From contig CAJMHR010000014.1 in assembly GCA_905213265.1 (NCBI GenBank), positions 1 to 45,851 on the forward strand: a stretch of 45,851 nt of DNA, given 5' to 3'. A program made the translations under genes and the position numbers. This stretch comes from an uncultured Collinsella sp. (GTDB lineage Bacteria; Actinomycetota; Coriobacteriia; Coriobacteriales; Coriobacteriaceae). The notes beneath the pieces were generated by a model. The model searched no databases, was not told the origin of the DNA, and saw only the letters and a program-made list of their open reading frames with translations. Below, one piece after another: positions 33,162-42,114 of this stretch; within the stretch, counting starts at the first letter, position 1, and every line of letters begins with the position of its first letter.

Positions 33162-33978
33162 GGTCAATCACATCCAGGCAGGCCTCGATGGGAAGGCCGG
33201 CGGACTTGTCCTCCTGGTCGGCATTGCGCTCGATAAGCTCGGCTACCACGCGCATGGCATCGCTCGTCGCGCGCTGCAGACTCCAACCTGCCATAACGCG
33301 GCCGACGAGCACCGCCGAGAACGTGTCGCCCGTGCCCGGGAAGTAGACCGGGATCAGGTCGAAGGGAATCGTGAAGTACTCCCCCGCCACATGGTCGTAA
33401 CCGATGACGACATTCGCACCGTCGACCACAGCGCTCGTAATGACCACCGACTTGGCGCCCAGGGCACGCACGGCATCCACGAGAGCGCGGCCCTCATCGG
33501 GCGTGATTTGCTCGGCAATGGGCGCATCGGTAAGCAGGCACGCCTCGGTGTAGTTTGGCACCGCATAGTCGGCGCACTCGAGCAGGCTGCGCATGAGACC
33601 GATCGTGGACTCGGGCACACCGGCGTAGAGCTTGCCGTTGTCGCCCATGATGGGGTCGACGAACACCTTGGTGCCCTTTTGCGCGCGACGGTGGCAGAAG
33701 TCCGAAATAATGCGCGTCTCTTCCTCGGTCACGATAAAGCCGGTGGAGATGGCGTCGAACTCAAAGCCGAGCTCCTCCCAGATGGCGAGGCTCTGGCGCA
33801 CGTACTCGGTGGTGTCATGGATGTAGAACTTGGGATAGTTGAGCGTATCGGACACCAGCGCCGTCGGCAGGTTGTGGATGCGATAGCCCATGTGCGACAG
33901 CACCGGCAGCATGGCGGAGAGCGCGACCTTGCCGTAGCCGCACATATCGTTGATCAGCAGCAGCTGAGTGTTCTTCAT
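33154..33978 (-). CDS. pyridoxamine kinase
   Basis: Ribokinase-fold kinase that salvages vitamin B6 by phosphorylating pyridoxamine or pyridoxal, 274 residues. Landmarks: MCGYGKVALSAMLPVLSHMGY near the start (conserved in the group), VDPIMGDNGK, PNYTEACLLT and the anion-hole FPGTGDTFSA with the catalytic Asp. ATG 33978 follows GGAGACC. The order of motifs fits the pyridoxamine-kinase branch common in gut Firmicutes and Coriobacteria. Confidence 0.92.
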   Translation of the reverse strand: MKNTQLLLINDMCGYGKVALSAMLPVLSHMGYRIHNLPTALVSDTLNYPKFYIHDTTEYVRQSLAIWEELGFEFDAISTGFIVTEEETRIISDFCHRRAQKGTKVFVDPIMGDNGKLYAGVPESTIGLMRSLLECADYAVPNYTEACLLTDAPIAEQITPDEGRALVDAVRALGAKSVVITSAVVDGANVVIGYDHVAGEYFTIPFDLIPVYFPGTGDTFSAVLVGRVMAGWSLQRATSDAMRVVAELIERNADQEDKSAGLPIEACLDVIDHE

Positions 33979-34111
33979 GAGGGTCTCCCTTGGTTCGGGC
34001 ACGGCGCAGCGGCGCCACAGTGCGACTAAGTGTAGCGCAGGGGACGTTGTGAACGGGCGCTGGCGCCGCAGAGGCCACATTGTTGCGGAAAGGTTACGGG
34101 AAGGAGGAAGT

Positions 34112-34167
34112 TAGTCATTGGGGACGTTCTTGTTTGACTAGTCATTTAAGAACGTCCCCAACGACTA
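34112..34167. repeat. 20-bp inverted repeat carrying the AGAACGTCCCC module, upstream of element C
   Basis: TAGTCATTGGGGACGTTCTT (34112-34131) pairs with 34148-34167 at 19 of 20 positions. The right half is the same module seen before element B at 20089-20117, so here it has been doubled head-to-head. The stretch 33979-34429 holds only repeats and the promoter of the next gene. Confidence 0.75.
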
Positions 34168-34180
34168 TCGCAGGTTGAGG

Positions 34181-34329
34181 ACGGACAGCGAAAGCGTTCC
34201 TAAGCGAGCAAGGTGGCGTGAAAGAGGAGGGCATAGGCCTTGCGGCCATGCCCGACGATTGAACGTCAGATTGCCGCTTAGGAACGCTTGCAGCGTCGAG
34301 CCGTTACGCGGTTTGGTAAAACCGCGTAA
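34181..34329 (+). repeat. structured 150-bp element, copy C
   Basis: Outer stem 34192-34206 with 34275-34289 is perfect over 15 bp (AAGCGTTCCTAAGCG), differing from copy B at paired positions. It keeps the bulged A, GCAA/TTGC and GG/GA loop, then TGGCGT/ACGTCA with one G-T pair, and an apical hairpin GGCC-TTGC-GGCC. The closing hairpin matches copy A. Unlike A and B it lies in front of a promoter, not behind a gene. Confidence 0.82.
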
Positions 34330-34345
34330 CCACTAGTTTGGTACC

Positions 34346-34374
34346 TTGACATTTATTTCTCACGCTCCTAGATT
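34346..34374 (+). promoter_or_regulatory. promoter of the marR-ABC exporter operon
   Basis: TTGACA (34346-34351), 17 bases, TAGATT (34369-34374). It starts 16 bp after element C ends, and 56 bp lie between its -10 and the marR start codon. Confidence 0.72.
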
Positions 34375-34408
34375 AGTTAGGCACAAAACAATTCATCTAC
34401 CTAACTAA
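34373..34408. promoter_or_regulatory. inverted repeat, probable MarR operator
   Basis: TTAGTTAGG (34373-34381) and CCTAACTAA (34400-34408) are exact inverted half-sites separated by 18 bases. They overlap the -10 region and the expected transcription start. Autorepression by the MarR protein is the simplest reading. Confidence 0.65.
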
Positions 34409-34429
34409 AGAAAGGAGCGAAGATTAGAT

Positions 34430-34933
34430 ATGTGTGTTGAACCACACGCCCATCCGCATGAACCCGGCGACGACCCCTCGCAGCCGGCAGACGAGCCCGA
34501 GACTCAGTCCAAGGAGGACCGTCTCGCCAAGAGAATCCTCCATGGGCTGGGGTTTTGCGGCCATTACATGCATTTTCACGGCGGCGGCATATCTGGCAAG
34601 GCGCCTATTGTCTGCCTACTCGCCAAGCAGCCGACCGGCGAGCTGTCCCAACAGGAGCTCGGCATGCACTTCGACCTCAAGCCGGGGTCCCTTTCCGAGA
34701 TTCTGTCCAAGCTCGAAATGGGCGGCCTCATCGAGCGCAGTCGCAATCCCAAAGACCGTCGGCAGCTCACCATCCGCCTGACCGATGCGGGATGGGAAAA
34801 GGCCCGCGTTGAGCAGGCAGCCCGCATTCGCTTTAGAGAGCAGGCCTTTAGTGCCCTCACCCACGACGAGCGCGAGCAGCTCGCCGAAATGCTCGAGAAA
34901 ATCCGTGTAACCTGGGAGGAACTGGATGATTAA
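34430..34933 (+). CDS. MarR-family transcriptional regulator
   Basis: 167-residue regulator with a winged helix at about 50-125 (LSQQELGMHFDLKPGSLSEILSKLE as helix-turn-helix, then RSRNPKDRRQLTIRLTDAG as the wing). The first 35 residues are acidic and His-rich (PHAHPHEP), and a second cluster, HYMHFHGGG, follows, which hints at metal or redox sensing; this is speculation. It overlaps the first exporter gene by 8 bases. The ribosome binding site GGAG is somewhat far (about 13 bases) from ATG 34430. Confidence 0.88.
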   Translation: MCVEPHAHPHEPGDDPSQPADEPETQSKEDRLAKRILHGLGFCGHYMHFHGGGISGKAPIVCLLAKQPTGELSQQELGMHFDLKPGSLSEILSKLEMGGLIERSRNPKDRRQLTIRLTDAGWEKARVEQAARIRFREQAFSALTHDEREQLAEMLEKIRVTWEELDD

Positions 34934-36740
34934 AACCCTCATGGGCAGCATCCGCGACTATATGAAAGTCACCGTTGCCACGCCATTGCTCGTGCTTGGC
35001 GAGGTGCTCTGCGAGATGCTGATTCCATTTATCACCGCCAACCTGATCGATGCCATCAAAGACGGCGCCACCGTAGCCGAGATGCTTCCCACCGCGGGCT
35101 TTTTGGTGCTCATCGCACTGACGTCGCTTGCTTTTGGCGCCGCTGCCGGCGTCACCTGCAGCCATGCGAGTTGCGGCTTCGCTAAGAACCTGCGCCACGA
35201 CCTGTTCTACAAGATCCAGACGTTCAGCTTTGCCAACATCGATGAGTTCTCGAGTTCCTCGCTCGTCACGCGTCTGACCACCGACATCAACAACGTGCAG
35301 CAGGCCTTTATGATGATCATCCGCATCGCCGTGCGCGCGCCGTTGGTATTGATCTTCGCTTTTACCATGGCATTTATCATGGGCGGCAGCGTCGCCATGG
35401 TCTACCTGGTCATCATTCCGCTGCTGGGCTTTGGACTGTTCTTTATCATCTTTAAGGTGCGCCCCATCTTCTCGCGCGTGTTCCACAAGTACGACGCCCT
35501 TAACGAGTCCGTCGAGGAAAACGTCACCGGCATGCGCGTGGTCAAGAGCTACGTGCGCGAAGACTTTGAGAAGGAGAAGTTCGCGACCGCCGCGCGCGAC
35601 GTCCAAATGGACTTCACCCGCGCCGAGAAGCTGCTCGCCTTTAACAATCCCATGATGAACATCTGCGTCAACGGCGCGTTTGTCGTCATCATCTACCTGG
35701 GCTCCAAGCTCATCATCACGAGTCAGGGCACGCTGTTCGACGTGGGCCAGCTCTCCTCGATCTTTACCTATGGCTTCCAAATCCTCATGAGTCTGATGCA
35801 GCTGTCGATGATCTTTGTCATGGTGACCATGGCCGACGAATCGGCACACCGCATTACCGAGGTGCTGGCCGCCGAGCCCACGATCGCCGATCCCGCCGAG
35901 CCCGTGCTCGAGGTTGCCGACGGTTCCATCGACTTTGACCACGTGAGCTTTAAGTATTCCGCGCATGCGAAGCGCCAGGCGCTCGACAATATCGACCTGC
36001 ACATTAAGAGCGGCGAGACCATTGGCATCATCGGCGGCACCGGCTCGGCCAAGTCCACGCTCGTAAACCTCATCGCCCGTCTGTACGACACCACCGAAGG
36101 TACCGTGCGCGTGGGCGGCGTGGATGTGCGCGACTACGACTTGGACGCTCTGCGTCACCAAGTGGCCATGGTGCTGCAGAAAAACGTGCTGTTTAGCGGC
36201 ACCATTGCCGAGAACCTGCGTTGGGGCGACCCGAACGCCACCGACGAAGAGGTCCGCGAGGCGGCACATCTGGCCTGCGCCGACGAGTTTGTCGATGGCT
36301 TCCCCAAGGGCTATGACACTTGGATCGAGCAGGGCGGCTCCAATGTCTCGGGCGGTCAGAAGCAGCGCCTGTGCATTGCGCGTGCCCTGCTGCGTCGCCC
36401 CAAGATCTTGATCCTGGACGACTCCACCAGCGCCGTCGACACCAAGACCGACGCCAAGATCCGCGCAGGGCTGGCAAGCTATCTGCCCAACACGACCAAG
36501 CTCATCATCGCCCAGCGCATTAGCTCCGTGCAGGATGCAGACCGCATCATCGTCATGGAGGGCGGCCGCATCGCGCAAATCGGCAACCACGATGAGCTGC
36601 TCAAGACGAGCGAGATCTACCGCGAGACCTTTACCTCGCAGAACAAGATGTCTGCCGAGGGCGAAGAGGCCGTCGAAGCCGACACCGAGGCATCCGCAAC
36701 ACAAGCTCAGACCCAGGAAGGAGGCGAGGCACATGAGTAA
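34926..36740 (+). CDS. heterodimeric ABC exporter subunit 1 (degenerate ATP site)
   Basis: 604-residue half-transporter with six membrane helices (about 1-300) and an ATPase domain (about 330-575). Walker A is GGTGSAKST (370-378, Ala for the usual last Gly), signature VSGGQ (474-478), and Walker B ILILDD (494-499) has Asp499 where the catalytic Glu belongs. Such an Asp is typical of the degenerate site in heterodimeric exporters (BmrCD, LmrCD, TM287/288). A Glu/Ala-rich tail ends the protein. It overlaps marR by 8 bases and subunit 2 by 8 bases. A multidrug or lipid-like substrate is possible but unproven. Confidence 0.92.
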   Translation: MIKTLMGSIRDYMKVTVATPLLVLGEVLCEMLIPFITANLIDAIKDGATVAEMLPTAGFLVLIALTSLAFGAAAGVTCSHASCGFAKNLRHDLFYKIQTFSFANIDEFSSSSLVTRLTTDINNVQQAFMMIIRIAVRAPLVLIFAFTMAFIMGGSVAMVYLVIIPLLGFGLFFIIFKVRPIFSRVFHKYDALNESVEENVTGMRVVKSYVREDFEKEKFATAARDVQMDFTRAEKLLAFNNPMMNICVNGAFVVIIYLGSKLIITSQGTLFDVGQLSSIFTYGFQILMSLMQLSMIFVMVTMADESAHRITEVLAAEPTIADPAEPVLEVADGSIDFDHVSFKYSAHAKRQALDNIDLHIKSGETIGIIGGTGSAKSTLVNLIARLYDTTEGTVRVGGVDVRDYDLDALRHQVAMVLQKNVLFSGTIAENLRWGDPNATDEEVREAAHLACADEFVDGFPKGYDTWIEQGGSNVSGGQKQRLCIARALLRRPKILILDDSTSAVDTKTDAKIRAGLASYLPNTTKLIIAQRISSVQDADRIIVMEGGRIAQIGNHDELLKTSEIYRETFTSQNKMSAEGEEAVEADTEASATQAQTQEGGEAHE

Positions 36741-38652
36741 GGCAACGACCGCCGAGCGCGCGCTCAACCGCAAGGGTGGCACCATGTCGCGCCTCATCAA
36801 GACGCTCTTTGGCTTCTACCCCGTGCTTTTGCCCCTCGTCGTCGTCGGCGTGGTGCTCTGCGCCATCATCAACTCCATCGGCGCGACCTTCCTTCAGAGC
36901 GCCCTGCAGATTATTAGCGAATCGTGGCAGTCGGGCGATTGGGAAGCTGCACAGCCCAAGATCGCACAGCTCGTGACCACCCTCGCCTGCATCTACGGCG
37001 TCGGCATCCTGTCCTCGCTGTTCTGGAACCGCGCCATGGCCATCGTCACGCAGGGCTCGCTCGAGAAGCTGCGCGAGAAGATGTTCAACCGCATGCAGGA
37101 CCTGCCGATTCGCTACTTCGACACGCACCAGCGCGGCGACATCATGAGCCACTACACCAACGACATCGACACGCTGCGCCAGATGATCAGCCAGTCGCTG
37201 CCCAACCTGCTCATGACGACCATCGTCATCGTCACGGTGTTCTTTATCATGCTGTACTACAGCGTTTGGATGTGCCTGGTCATTGTGGCAGGCGTCGCCT
37301 TTATGACCTTTATGACCAAGCTGCTCGGCTCCAACTCCGCGCGCTTCTTTATTGCGCAGCAGACCGAGCTCGGCGTTGTCGAGGGCCATATCGAGGAAGT
37401 CATGAACGGCCAGAAGGTCGTCAAGGCATTCTGCCACGAGTCTGCCGCCGAGGCCGATTTTGACGAGCGCAACGAAAAGCTCTTCGAGGTCTCGCAGAAG
37501 GCCAACATGTACGCCAACATCCTCATGCCCATCCTTATGAACCTGGGCAACCTGCTCTACGTGCTGGTCGCACTGGCAGGCGGCATTTTCCTGGCGCTGG
37601 GCGTGCCCAACCTGAGCATCTCGGGCATGGCACTGTCCATCGCCGTCGTGGTGCCGTTCCTCAACATGACCAAGCAGTTCTGCGGACAGATCGGCCAGAT
37701 CTCGCAGCAGATCAACGCCGTGGTCATGGGCCTCGCCGGCGCCGACCGTATCTTTGAGCTCATCGACGAGAAGCCCGAGGCCGACGAGGGCTATGTGACG
37801 CTCGTCAACGCGCAGGTGAACCCCGAGACCTGGGAGTTCGAGGAGGCCGACCACCACACCGGCATGTGGGCGTGGAAACATCCGCACCGCGCAACCGGCG
37901 AAATCGAGTACGTGCCGCTGCGCGGCGACCTGGTCATGGACAACGTGGACTTTGGCTACACGCCCGACCACGAGGTGCTGCACGGCGTGTCCGTGTACGC
38001 CAAGCCGGGTCAGAAGGTCGCGTTTGTCGGCGCCACCGGTGCCGGTAAGACGACCATCACCAACCTCATCAACCGCTTCTACGACATCGCCGACGGCAAG
38101 ATCCGCTACGACGGCATCAACGTCAACAAGATCCGCAAGGCCGACCTGCGCCGCTCGCTGGGCGTCGTGCTACAGGACGTGAACCTGTTCACCGGCACTG
38201 TGATGGATAACATCCGCTACGGCAACCTGGACGCTACCGACGAGGAGTGCATCGCGGCGGCCAAGCTCGCGGGCGCGGACGACTTTATCACCCGCCTGCC
38301 CGACGGCTACGACACCATGCTCACCGGCAACGGCGCACAGCTGTCGCAGGGCCAGCGCCAGCTGATCTCGATCGCACGCGCCGCCGTCGCCGATCCGCCG
38401 GCGATGATTCTGGACGAGGCCACGTCGAGCATTGACACCCGCACCGAGGCCATCGTGCAGGCAGGCATGGACAAGCTCATGGAGGGCCGCACGACGTTTG
38501 TCATCGCGCACCGCCTCTCCACCGTGCGCAACTCCGACGCGATTATCTGCCTGGACCACGGCCGCATCATCGAGCGTGGCAACCACGACGAGCTGATCGC
38601 CAAGCGCGGATACTACTATCAGCTCTATACCGGAGCGTTTGAGCTGGAGTAG
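36733..38652 (+). CDS. heterodimeric ABC exporter subunit 2 (canonical ATPase)
   Basis: 639-residue partner. Six membrane helices (about 20-330) lead to an ATPase domain with intact Walker A GATGAGKTT, signature LSQGQ and Walker B MILDEATSS (catalytic Glu present). Between the two domains an extra loop of about 40 residues (NPETWEFEEADHHTGMWAW) precedes the start of the ATPase domain; similar loops occur in this branch. ATG 36733 follows GGAAGGAGGC, inside the end of subunit 1 (ATGAGTAA). Confidence 0.93.
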   Translation: MSKATTAERALNRKGGTMSRLIKTLFGFYPVLLPLVVVGVVLCAIINSIGATFLQSALQIISESWQSGDWEAAQPKIAQLVTTLACIYGVGILSSLFWNRAMAIVTQGSLEKLREKMFNRMQDLPIRYFDTHQRGDIMSHYTNDIDTLRQMISQSLPNLLMTTIVIVTVFFIMLYYSVWMCLVIVAGVAFMTFMTKLLGSNSARFFIAQQTELGVVEGHIEEVMNGQKVVKAFCHESAAEADFDERNEKLFEVSQKANMYANILMPILMNLGNLLYVLVALAGGIFLALGVPNLSISGMALSIAVVVPFLNMTKQFCGQIGQISQQINAVVMGLAGADRIFELIDEKPEADEGYVTLVNAQVNPETWEFEEADHHTGMWAWKHPHRATGEIEYVPLRGDLVMDNVDFGYTPDHEVLHGVSVYAKPGQKVAFVGATGAGKTTITNLINRFYDIADGKIRYDGINVNKIRKADLRRSLGVVLQDVNLFTGTVMDNIRYGNLDATDEECIAAAKLAGADDFITRLPDGYDTMLTGNGAQLSQGQRQLISIARAAVADPPAMILDEATSSIDTRTEAIVQAGMDKLMEGRTTFVIAHRLSTVRNSDAIICLDHGRIIERGNHDELIAKRGYYYQLYTGAFELE

Positions 38653-38725
38653 CTCAAAACAGCCCCTACGCTCCCTCGGGGAGCTCCTACGCGCAGCCTT
38701 TTCTCGCAGCCTGAAAAGAAGTGGT

Positions 38726-38760
38726 GAGGCCCTGGCCAAACGGCCAGGGCCTCATTTTGT
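38726..38760 (+). terminator. rho-independent terminator of the exporter operon
   Basis: Twelve-bp stem GAGGCCCTGGCC / GGCCAGGGCCTC around AAAC, followed by ATTTTGT. It lies between converging genes and could also slow the minus-strand lysR transcript. Confidence 0.93.
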
Positions 38761-38790
38761 AAGTAGTCAAAATAGCCCGTCCCAAATGAG

Positions 38791-39669
38791 CTATTTGAGG
38801 AGTTGGGCCATGGCGTTGACGAATTTTTGCACTTGGAGGGTTGGCTCGAGCGGATAGTGCAAAAAGACCGGCACCTCTCGCCCGCATAGGAGCGGCACGC
38901 CCACAAAGGCCGGGTGTACCCCCGACCACGCTCCGCAGGTGAGCACCGCGTCGCCCTTTTCCTCGGCTTCGTTAAAGAGTGCAAAGTCGAAGCTATCCAC
39001 ATCGATCACGTCCACGCCGCCGTCGGCCAAAAGGTCGATACGCAGACTGTCCATGGCATCGTTGCCGTGGCGGAGCACGCGCAGGCGCATGCCCTCCAGG
39101 TCGGCAACCGTAATGCGTGTCTTGCGCGCCAGCGGGCTCGTGCGTGGCACGTCGATATAAAACGGCACGTTAACGATGCGGAGCTTTTGGCAGACGTCAC
39201 CCCAGCGCGGGGTCGAAAAACTCGACTGCACCACATCCACCTCGCGACCGAGACTGCGCATGACGGATTCGCGCTCGTCATAGAGGTCGCTTACCGGCAC
39301 GATCTCAAATCGCAGCGACGGCTCCAGCTCGTGCACGCCCGTCCACATCGAAAGCGTCTGACGCCCCGGGCACATCATCGACACGCCCAGGCGCACGGCA
39401 CCGCCGTCACCCGCCGCACGTCGGGCACGGCGCAGGGCGTCCTCGGACTGGCGCATGATCGAGCGTGCGTCGTCCACCAGCAGAGCGCCCGCCGGCGTCA
39501 CCTTGACGCCCGAGTGCGAGCGCTCGAACAACGTGACGCCAAACTCGGCCTCGAAGCCCGATACCTGCTTGACGAGTGCCGGCGTCGACACACGCAATTT
39601 TGCCGCCGCACGCGAGAAGCTTCCCAGCTCCGCGGCGGCCGATATGGCCTCAAGTCGTCGATCGTACAC
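38791..39669 (-). CDS. LysR-family transcriptional regulator
   Basis: 292-residue regulator: N-terminal helix-turn-helix (about 5-60: AAELGSFSRAAAKLRVSTPALVKQV) and a two-lobed effector-binding domain from about 90. The start is placed at GTG 39669, six bases after GGGAG, which gives the usual distance from start to helix-turn-helix; ATG 39702 is possible. It is divergent from the dehydrogenase-carrier-oxidoreductase operon, the classic arrangement for a LysR protein that controls its neighbour. Confidence 0.9.
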   Translation of the reverse strand: MYDRRLEAISAAAELGSFSRAAAKLRVSTPALVKQVSGFEAEFGVTLFERSHSGVKVTPAGALLVDDARSIMRQSEDALRRARRAAGDGGAVRLGVSMMCPGRQTLSMWTGVHELEPSLRFEIVPVSDLYDERESVMRSLGREVDVVQSSFSTPRWGDVCQKLRIVNVPFYIDVPRTSPLARKTRITVADLEGMRLRVLRHGNDAMDSLRIDLLADGGVDVIDVDSFDFALFNEAEEKGDAVLTCGAWSGVHPAFVGVPLLCGREVPVFLHYPLEPTLQVQKFVNAMAQLLK

Positions 39670-39902
39670 GTCAATCTCCCGTTTTAGCGCCCGTGGCCAC
39701 ATGGTGCCACAGGGGGTTGTTTTCGCAGGTCACGCGCTCAATTGAAAATAAACTGCATCGCACAGTGTAAACCTACGGTTAATACCATTCTAACAAATAT
39801 GCAATTCACCTGCGCAAATGTAAAGCATACGATAACCAGCGAAAACCACATGGGTCGATTAATGAGAACGACCCACCGGGAGGCACAAGAAGGGAAGTTC
39901 CT
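39670..39902. promoter_or_regulatory. divergent lysR-SDR regulatory region
   Basis: It holds a short dyad AACC-TAC-GGTT (39770-39780) of LysR-site type and a possible plus-strand promoter TTCACC (39805-39810), 17 bases, TACGAT (39828-39833). Both are four-of-six or weaker matches, so they are candidates only. Confidence 0.4.
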
Positions 39903-40784
39903 ATGAGCAATTGGCTTAAGCTCGAGGGCGATGTTTGCGCCGTGACTGGCGCGCTCGGCGGTATGGGCGCCGAGATCTGCCGCGAGTTCGCCCGCAATGG
40001 CGCCAACGTCGTCATGCTCGACCTGGACGAGGAGAAGGTCAAGGCCGCTGCCGCCGACCTCGCTGCCGAGTTTGGCATCCACGCCGAGGGTTACAAGATG
40101 AACGCCACCGACGAGGCCGAGGTTCAGGCTGCCGTCGACGCCACCATCGCCAACTTCGGCCGCGTCGACGTCCTCGTCAACACCGCCGGCATCCTGCGCT
40201 TCGCTGCCATGGAGGATCTGCCGCTGAGCGACTGGGAGCAGGTGCTCAACGTCAACCTCACCGGCTATTTCATCACCTCGCAGCGCTTTGGTCGCGAGAT
40301 GATCAAGGCCGGCCAGGGCCGCCTGGTGCACATCTCGACCGTCGCCAGCCACTCCCCCGAGACGTTCTCGGGCGTGTACAGCTCCACCAAGGCCGGCGTC
40401 AACATGATGTCCAAGATGCTCGCCGCCGAGTGGGGCCCCTACGGCGTCCGCTCCAACTGCGTCGAGCCCTGCTTCGTTAAGACCCCGATGTCGGCCAACT
40501 TCTACGCCGACCCCGAGGTCGAAAAGAGCCGCAGCCGTCTGATCGCCACACGCCGCATCGGCGAGGTCAGCGATATCGCCAACGCCGTCATGTTCCTGGC
40601 GTCCACGCGCTCGGACTTTACCACCGGCGACGCCATCAAGGTCGACGGCGGCTTCTCCAACATGATGGGCGACCTCACCGCCAAGCCCGGCGGCCGTCGC
40701 GCCTATGCCGACAACTATCTTAAGAACAAGGGTGTCGAGCTTTGGTCCGATGAGTCCGGCGTCGCCAAGCCGACCGACCAGTAA
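39903..40784 (+). CDS. SDR-family oxidoreductase
   Basis: NAD(P)-dependent short-chain dehydrogenase, 293 residues. TGALGGMG is the dinucleotide loop, VNTAG matches the NNAG motif, and Ser (HISTVAS) with YSSTK form the catalytic triad. Asp after the second strand (MLDLDEE) favours NAD over NADP. An extra 30 residues extend the C-terminus beyond the usual 250-260. The substrate, probably a sugar acid or polyol, is not known. ATG 39903 follows GGGAAG. First gene of a three-gene operon. Confidence 0.9.
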   Translation: MSNWLKLEGDVCAVTGALGGMGAEICREFARNGANVVMLDLDEEKVKAAAADLAAEFGIHAEGYKMNATDEAEVQAAVDATIANFGRVDVLVNTAGILRFAAMEDLPLSDWEQVLNVNLTGYFITSQRFGREMIKAGQGRLVHISTVASHSPETFSGVYSSTKAGVNMMSKMLAAEWGPYGVRSNCVEPCFVKTPMSANFYADPEVEKSRSRLIATRRIGEVSDIANAVMFLASTRSDFTTGDAIKVDGGFSNMMGDLTAKPGGRRAYADNYLKNKGVELWSDESGVAKPTDQ

Positions 40785-40850
40785 ACCAACCTGACAGGGA
40801 GGCCCCGCGGACACGCCCGCCCCTCCCCCGTATCGATTAGAAAGAGTCCA

Positions 40851-42107
40851 ATGGCTTCCACCAACTCCAACAAGGGTCGCGCCGTCGTGCTTTCCGCCGC
40901 GTGCGTCACCATGTTCTTCATCAGCTCCATCGCGCTGTATTCCGTCGTGAGCAAAAACCTGCTCGCCGTCTACCCCGAGTGGTCGAGCGCCCTTACCTGG
41001 GCTTTCCCAGTCTTTCAGACCATCATGGCCGTGACGGGCATCTTCGCCGGCCGCATCTCCGATAAGATCGGCCCGCGCAACGTCGTAATCGCCGCCGCCG
41101 TGTGCTACGGCGTGGGCTGGTTCATGTCCGGCACCGTCACCGAGCCGTGGCAGTTCTACCTGTGGTTCTCGCTCGTCGCCGCCGTCGGCAACGGCCTGGG
41201 CTACAACCCGGCGCTCACCACCGGCCAAAAGTGGTTCATCGACAAGAAGGGTCTCGCCTCCGGCATCACCCTGGCCGCTTCGACCGCCGGCCCCGCCGTG
41301 CTGTCCCCGGTGCTCGCCTCGCTGCTCATCCCGAGCCTGGGCATCTTTGGCGCCCTCAAGGCGCTCGGCGTCATCTTCTTTGTGACGATCGCCGCCTCCG
41401 CCCTGTTCCTGAAGGCCCCCGAGGCCGGCTGGCTGCCCGAGGGCTTCGAGGCCCCCAAGGGCGGCGCGCATGCCGGCACCTTCGGTGACCTCACCCCGGG
41501 CGAGATGGTCAAGACCCCGCGCTTCTGGGTCCTCATCGTCACCTTCGCCTTTGCCGCCACCGCGGGCACCCTGCTCGTGGGCAAGGTTGCCTCCATCGCC
41601 GCCGTCCAGCTCTTCGCCGACCCCACGAGCGCCGCGGCCGTCGCCCTCGGCGGTGTGGTGGTCTCCGTCAACACCTGCGCCAACCTGGTCGGCCGTCTGT
41701 CCTTTGGCCAGATCATCGACAAGCTCGGCGCCTATAAGTCGCTGCTCATCAGCCTTGTCGTCACCATCGTCGCGCTCGTCATCATGTCGATGAGCTTTAC
41801 GCAGGCCATGTTCTTTGTGGCGCTCGCCCTGCTTGGCTTTAGCTTTGGCGCCCTGCTCGTCATCTACCCGCCGCTCACCGGCGGCGCCTTCGGTACCAGC
41901 AACATCGGCGTCAACTACGGCATCATGTTCCTGGGCTACGCCGCTTCCACCTGGATCAGCCAGCCCATCACCGCCGTGCTGTATCACGCCGAGGCCGGCA
42001 GCGCCGCCTACCAGCAGTCCTTCTACGGCGCCATTGTGATCGCCGCCATCGCCGTCGTGCTCACCGTCTACATGATGGTCTCCGACAGCAAGAAGAAGTC
42101 CGCCTAG
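40851..42107 (+). CDS. MFS transporter, oxalate/formate antiporter (OFA) type
   Basis: Twelve-helix carrier of 418 residues. The OFA-type pattern is seen in SALTWAFPVFQTIMAV, AGRISDKIGPRNVV and GLGYNPALTTGQKWF. OFA carriers move small mono- or dicarboxylates; with a dehydrogenase on each side the cargo may be a sugar acid or keto acid. Its start lies 66 bp after the SDR gene, behind AAAGAG. A GACAAAGGGAC palindrome follows its stop by 7 bp. Confidence 0.88.
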   Translation: MASTNSNKGRAVVLSAACVTMFFISSIALYSVVSKNLLAVYPEWSSALTWAFPVFQTIMAVTGIFAGRISDKIGPRNVVIAAAVCYGVGWFMSGTVTEPWQFYLWFSLVAAVGNGLGYNPALTTGQKWFIDKKGLASGITLAASTAGPAVLSPVLASLLIPSLGIFGALKALGVIFFVTIAASALFLKAPEAGWLPEGFEAPKGGAHAGTFGDLTPGEMVKTPRFWVLIVTFAFAATAGTLLVGKVASIAAVQLFADPTSAAAVALGGVVVSVNTCANLVGRLSFGQIIDKLGAYKSLLISLVVTIVALVIMSMSFTQAMFFVALALLGFSFGALLVIYPPLTGGAFGTSNIGVNYGIMFLGYAASTWISQPITAVLYHAEAGSAAYQQSFYGAIVIAAIAVVLTVYMMVSDSKKKSA

Positions 42108-42114
42108 TTTTACC

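Noticed and set aside
34857..36800. 647-codon minus-strand frame
   Set aside because: Antisense to exporter subunit 1, which has clear ABC motifs. Not a gene.
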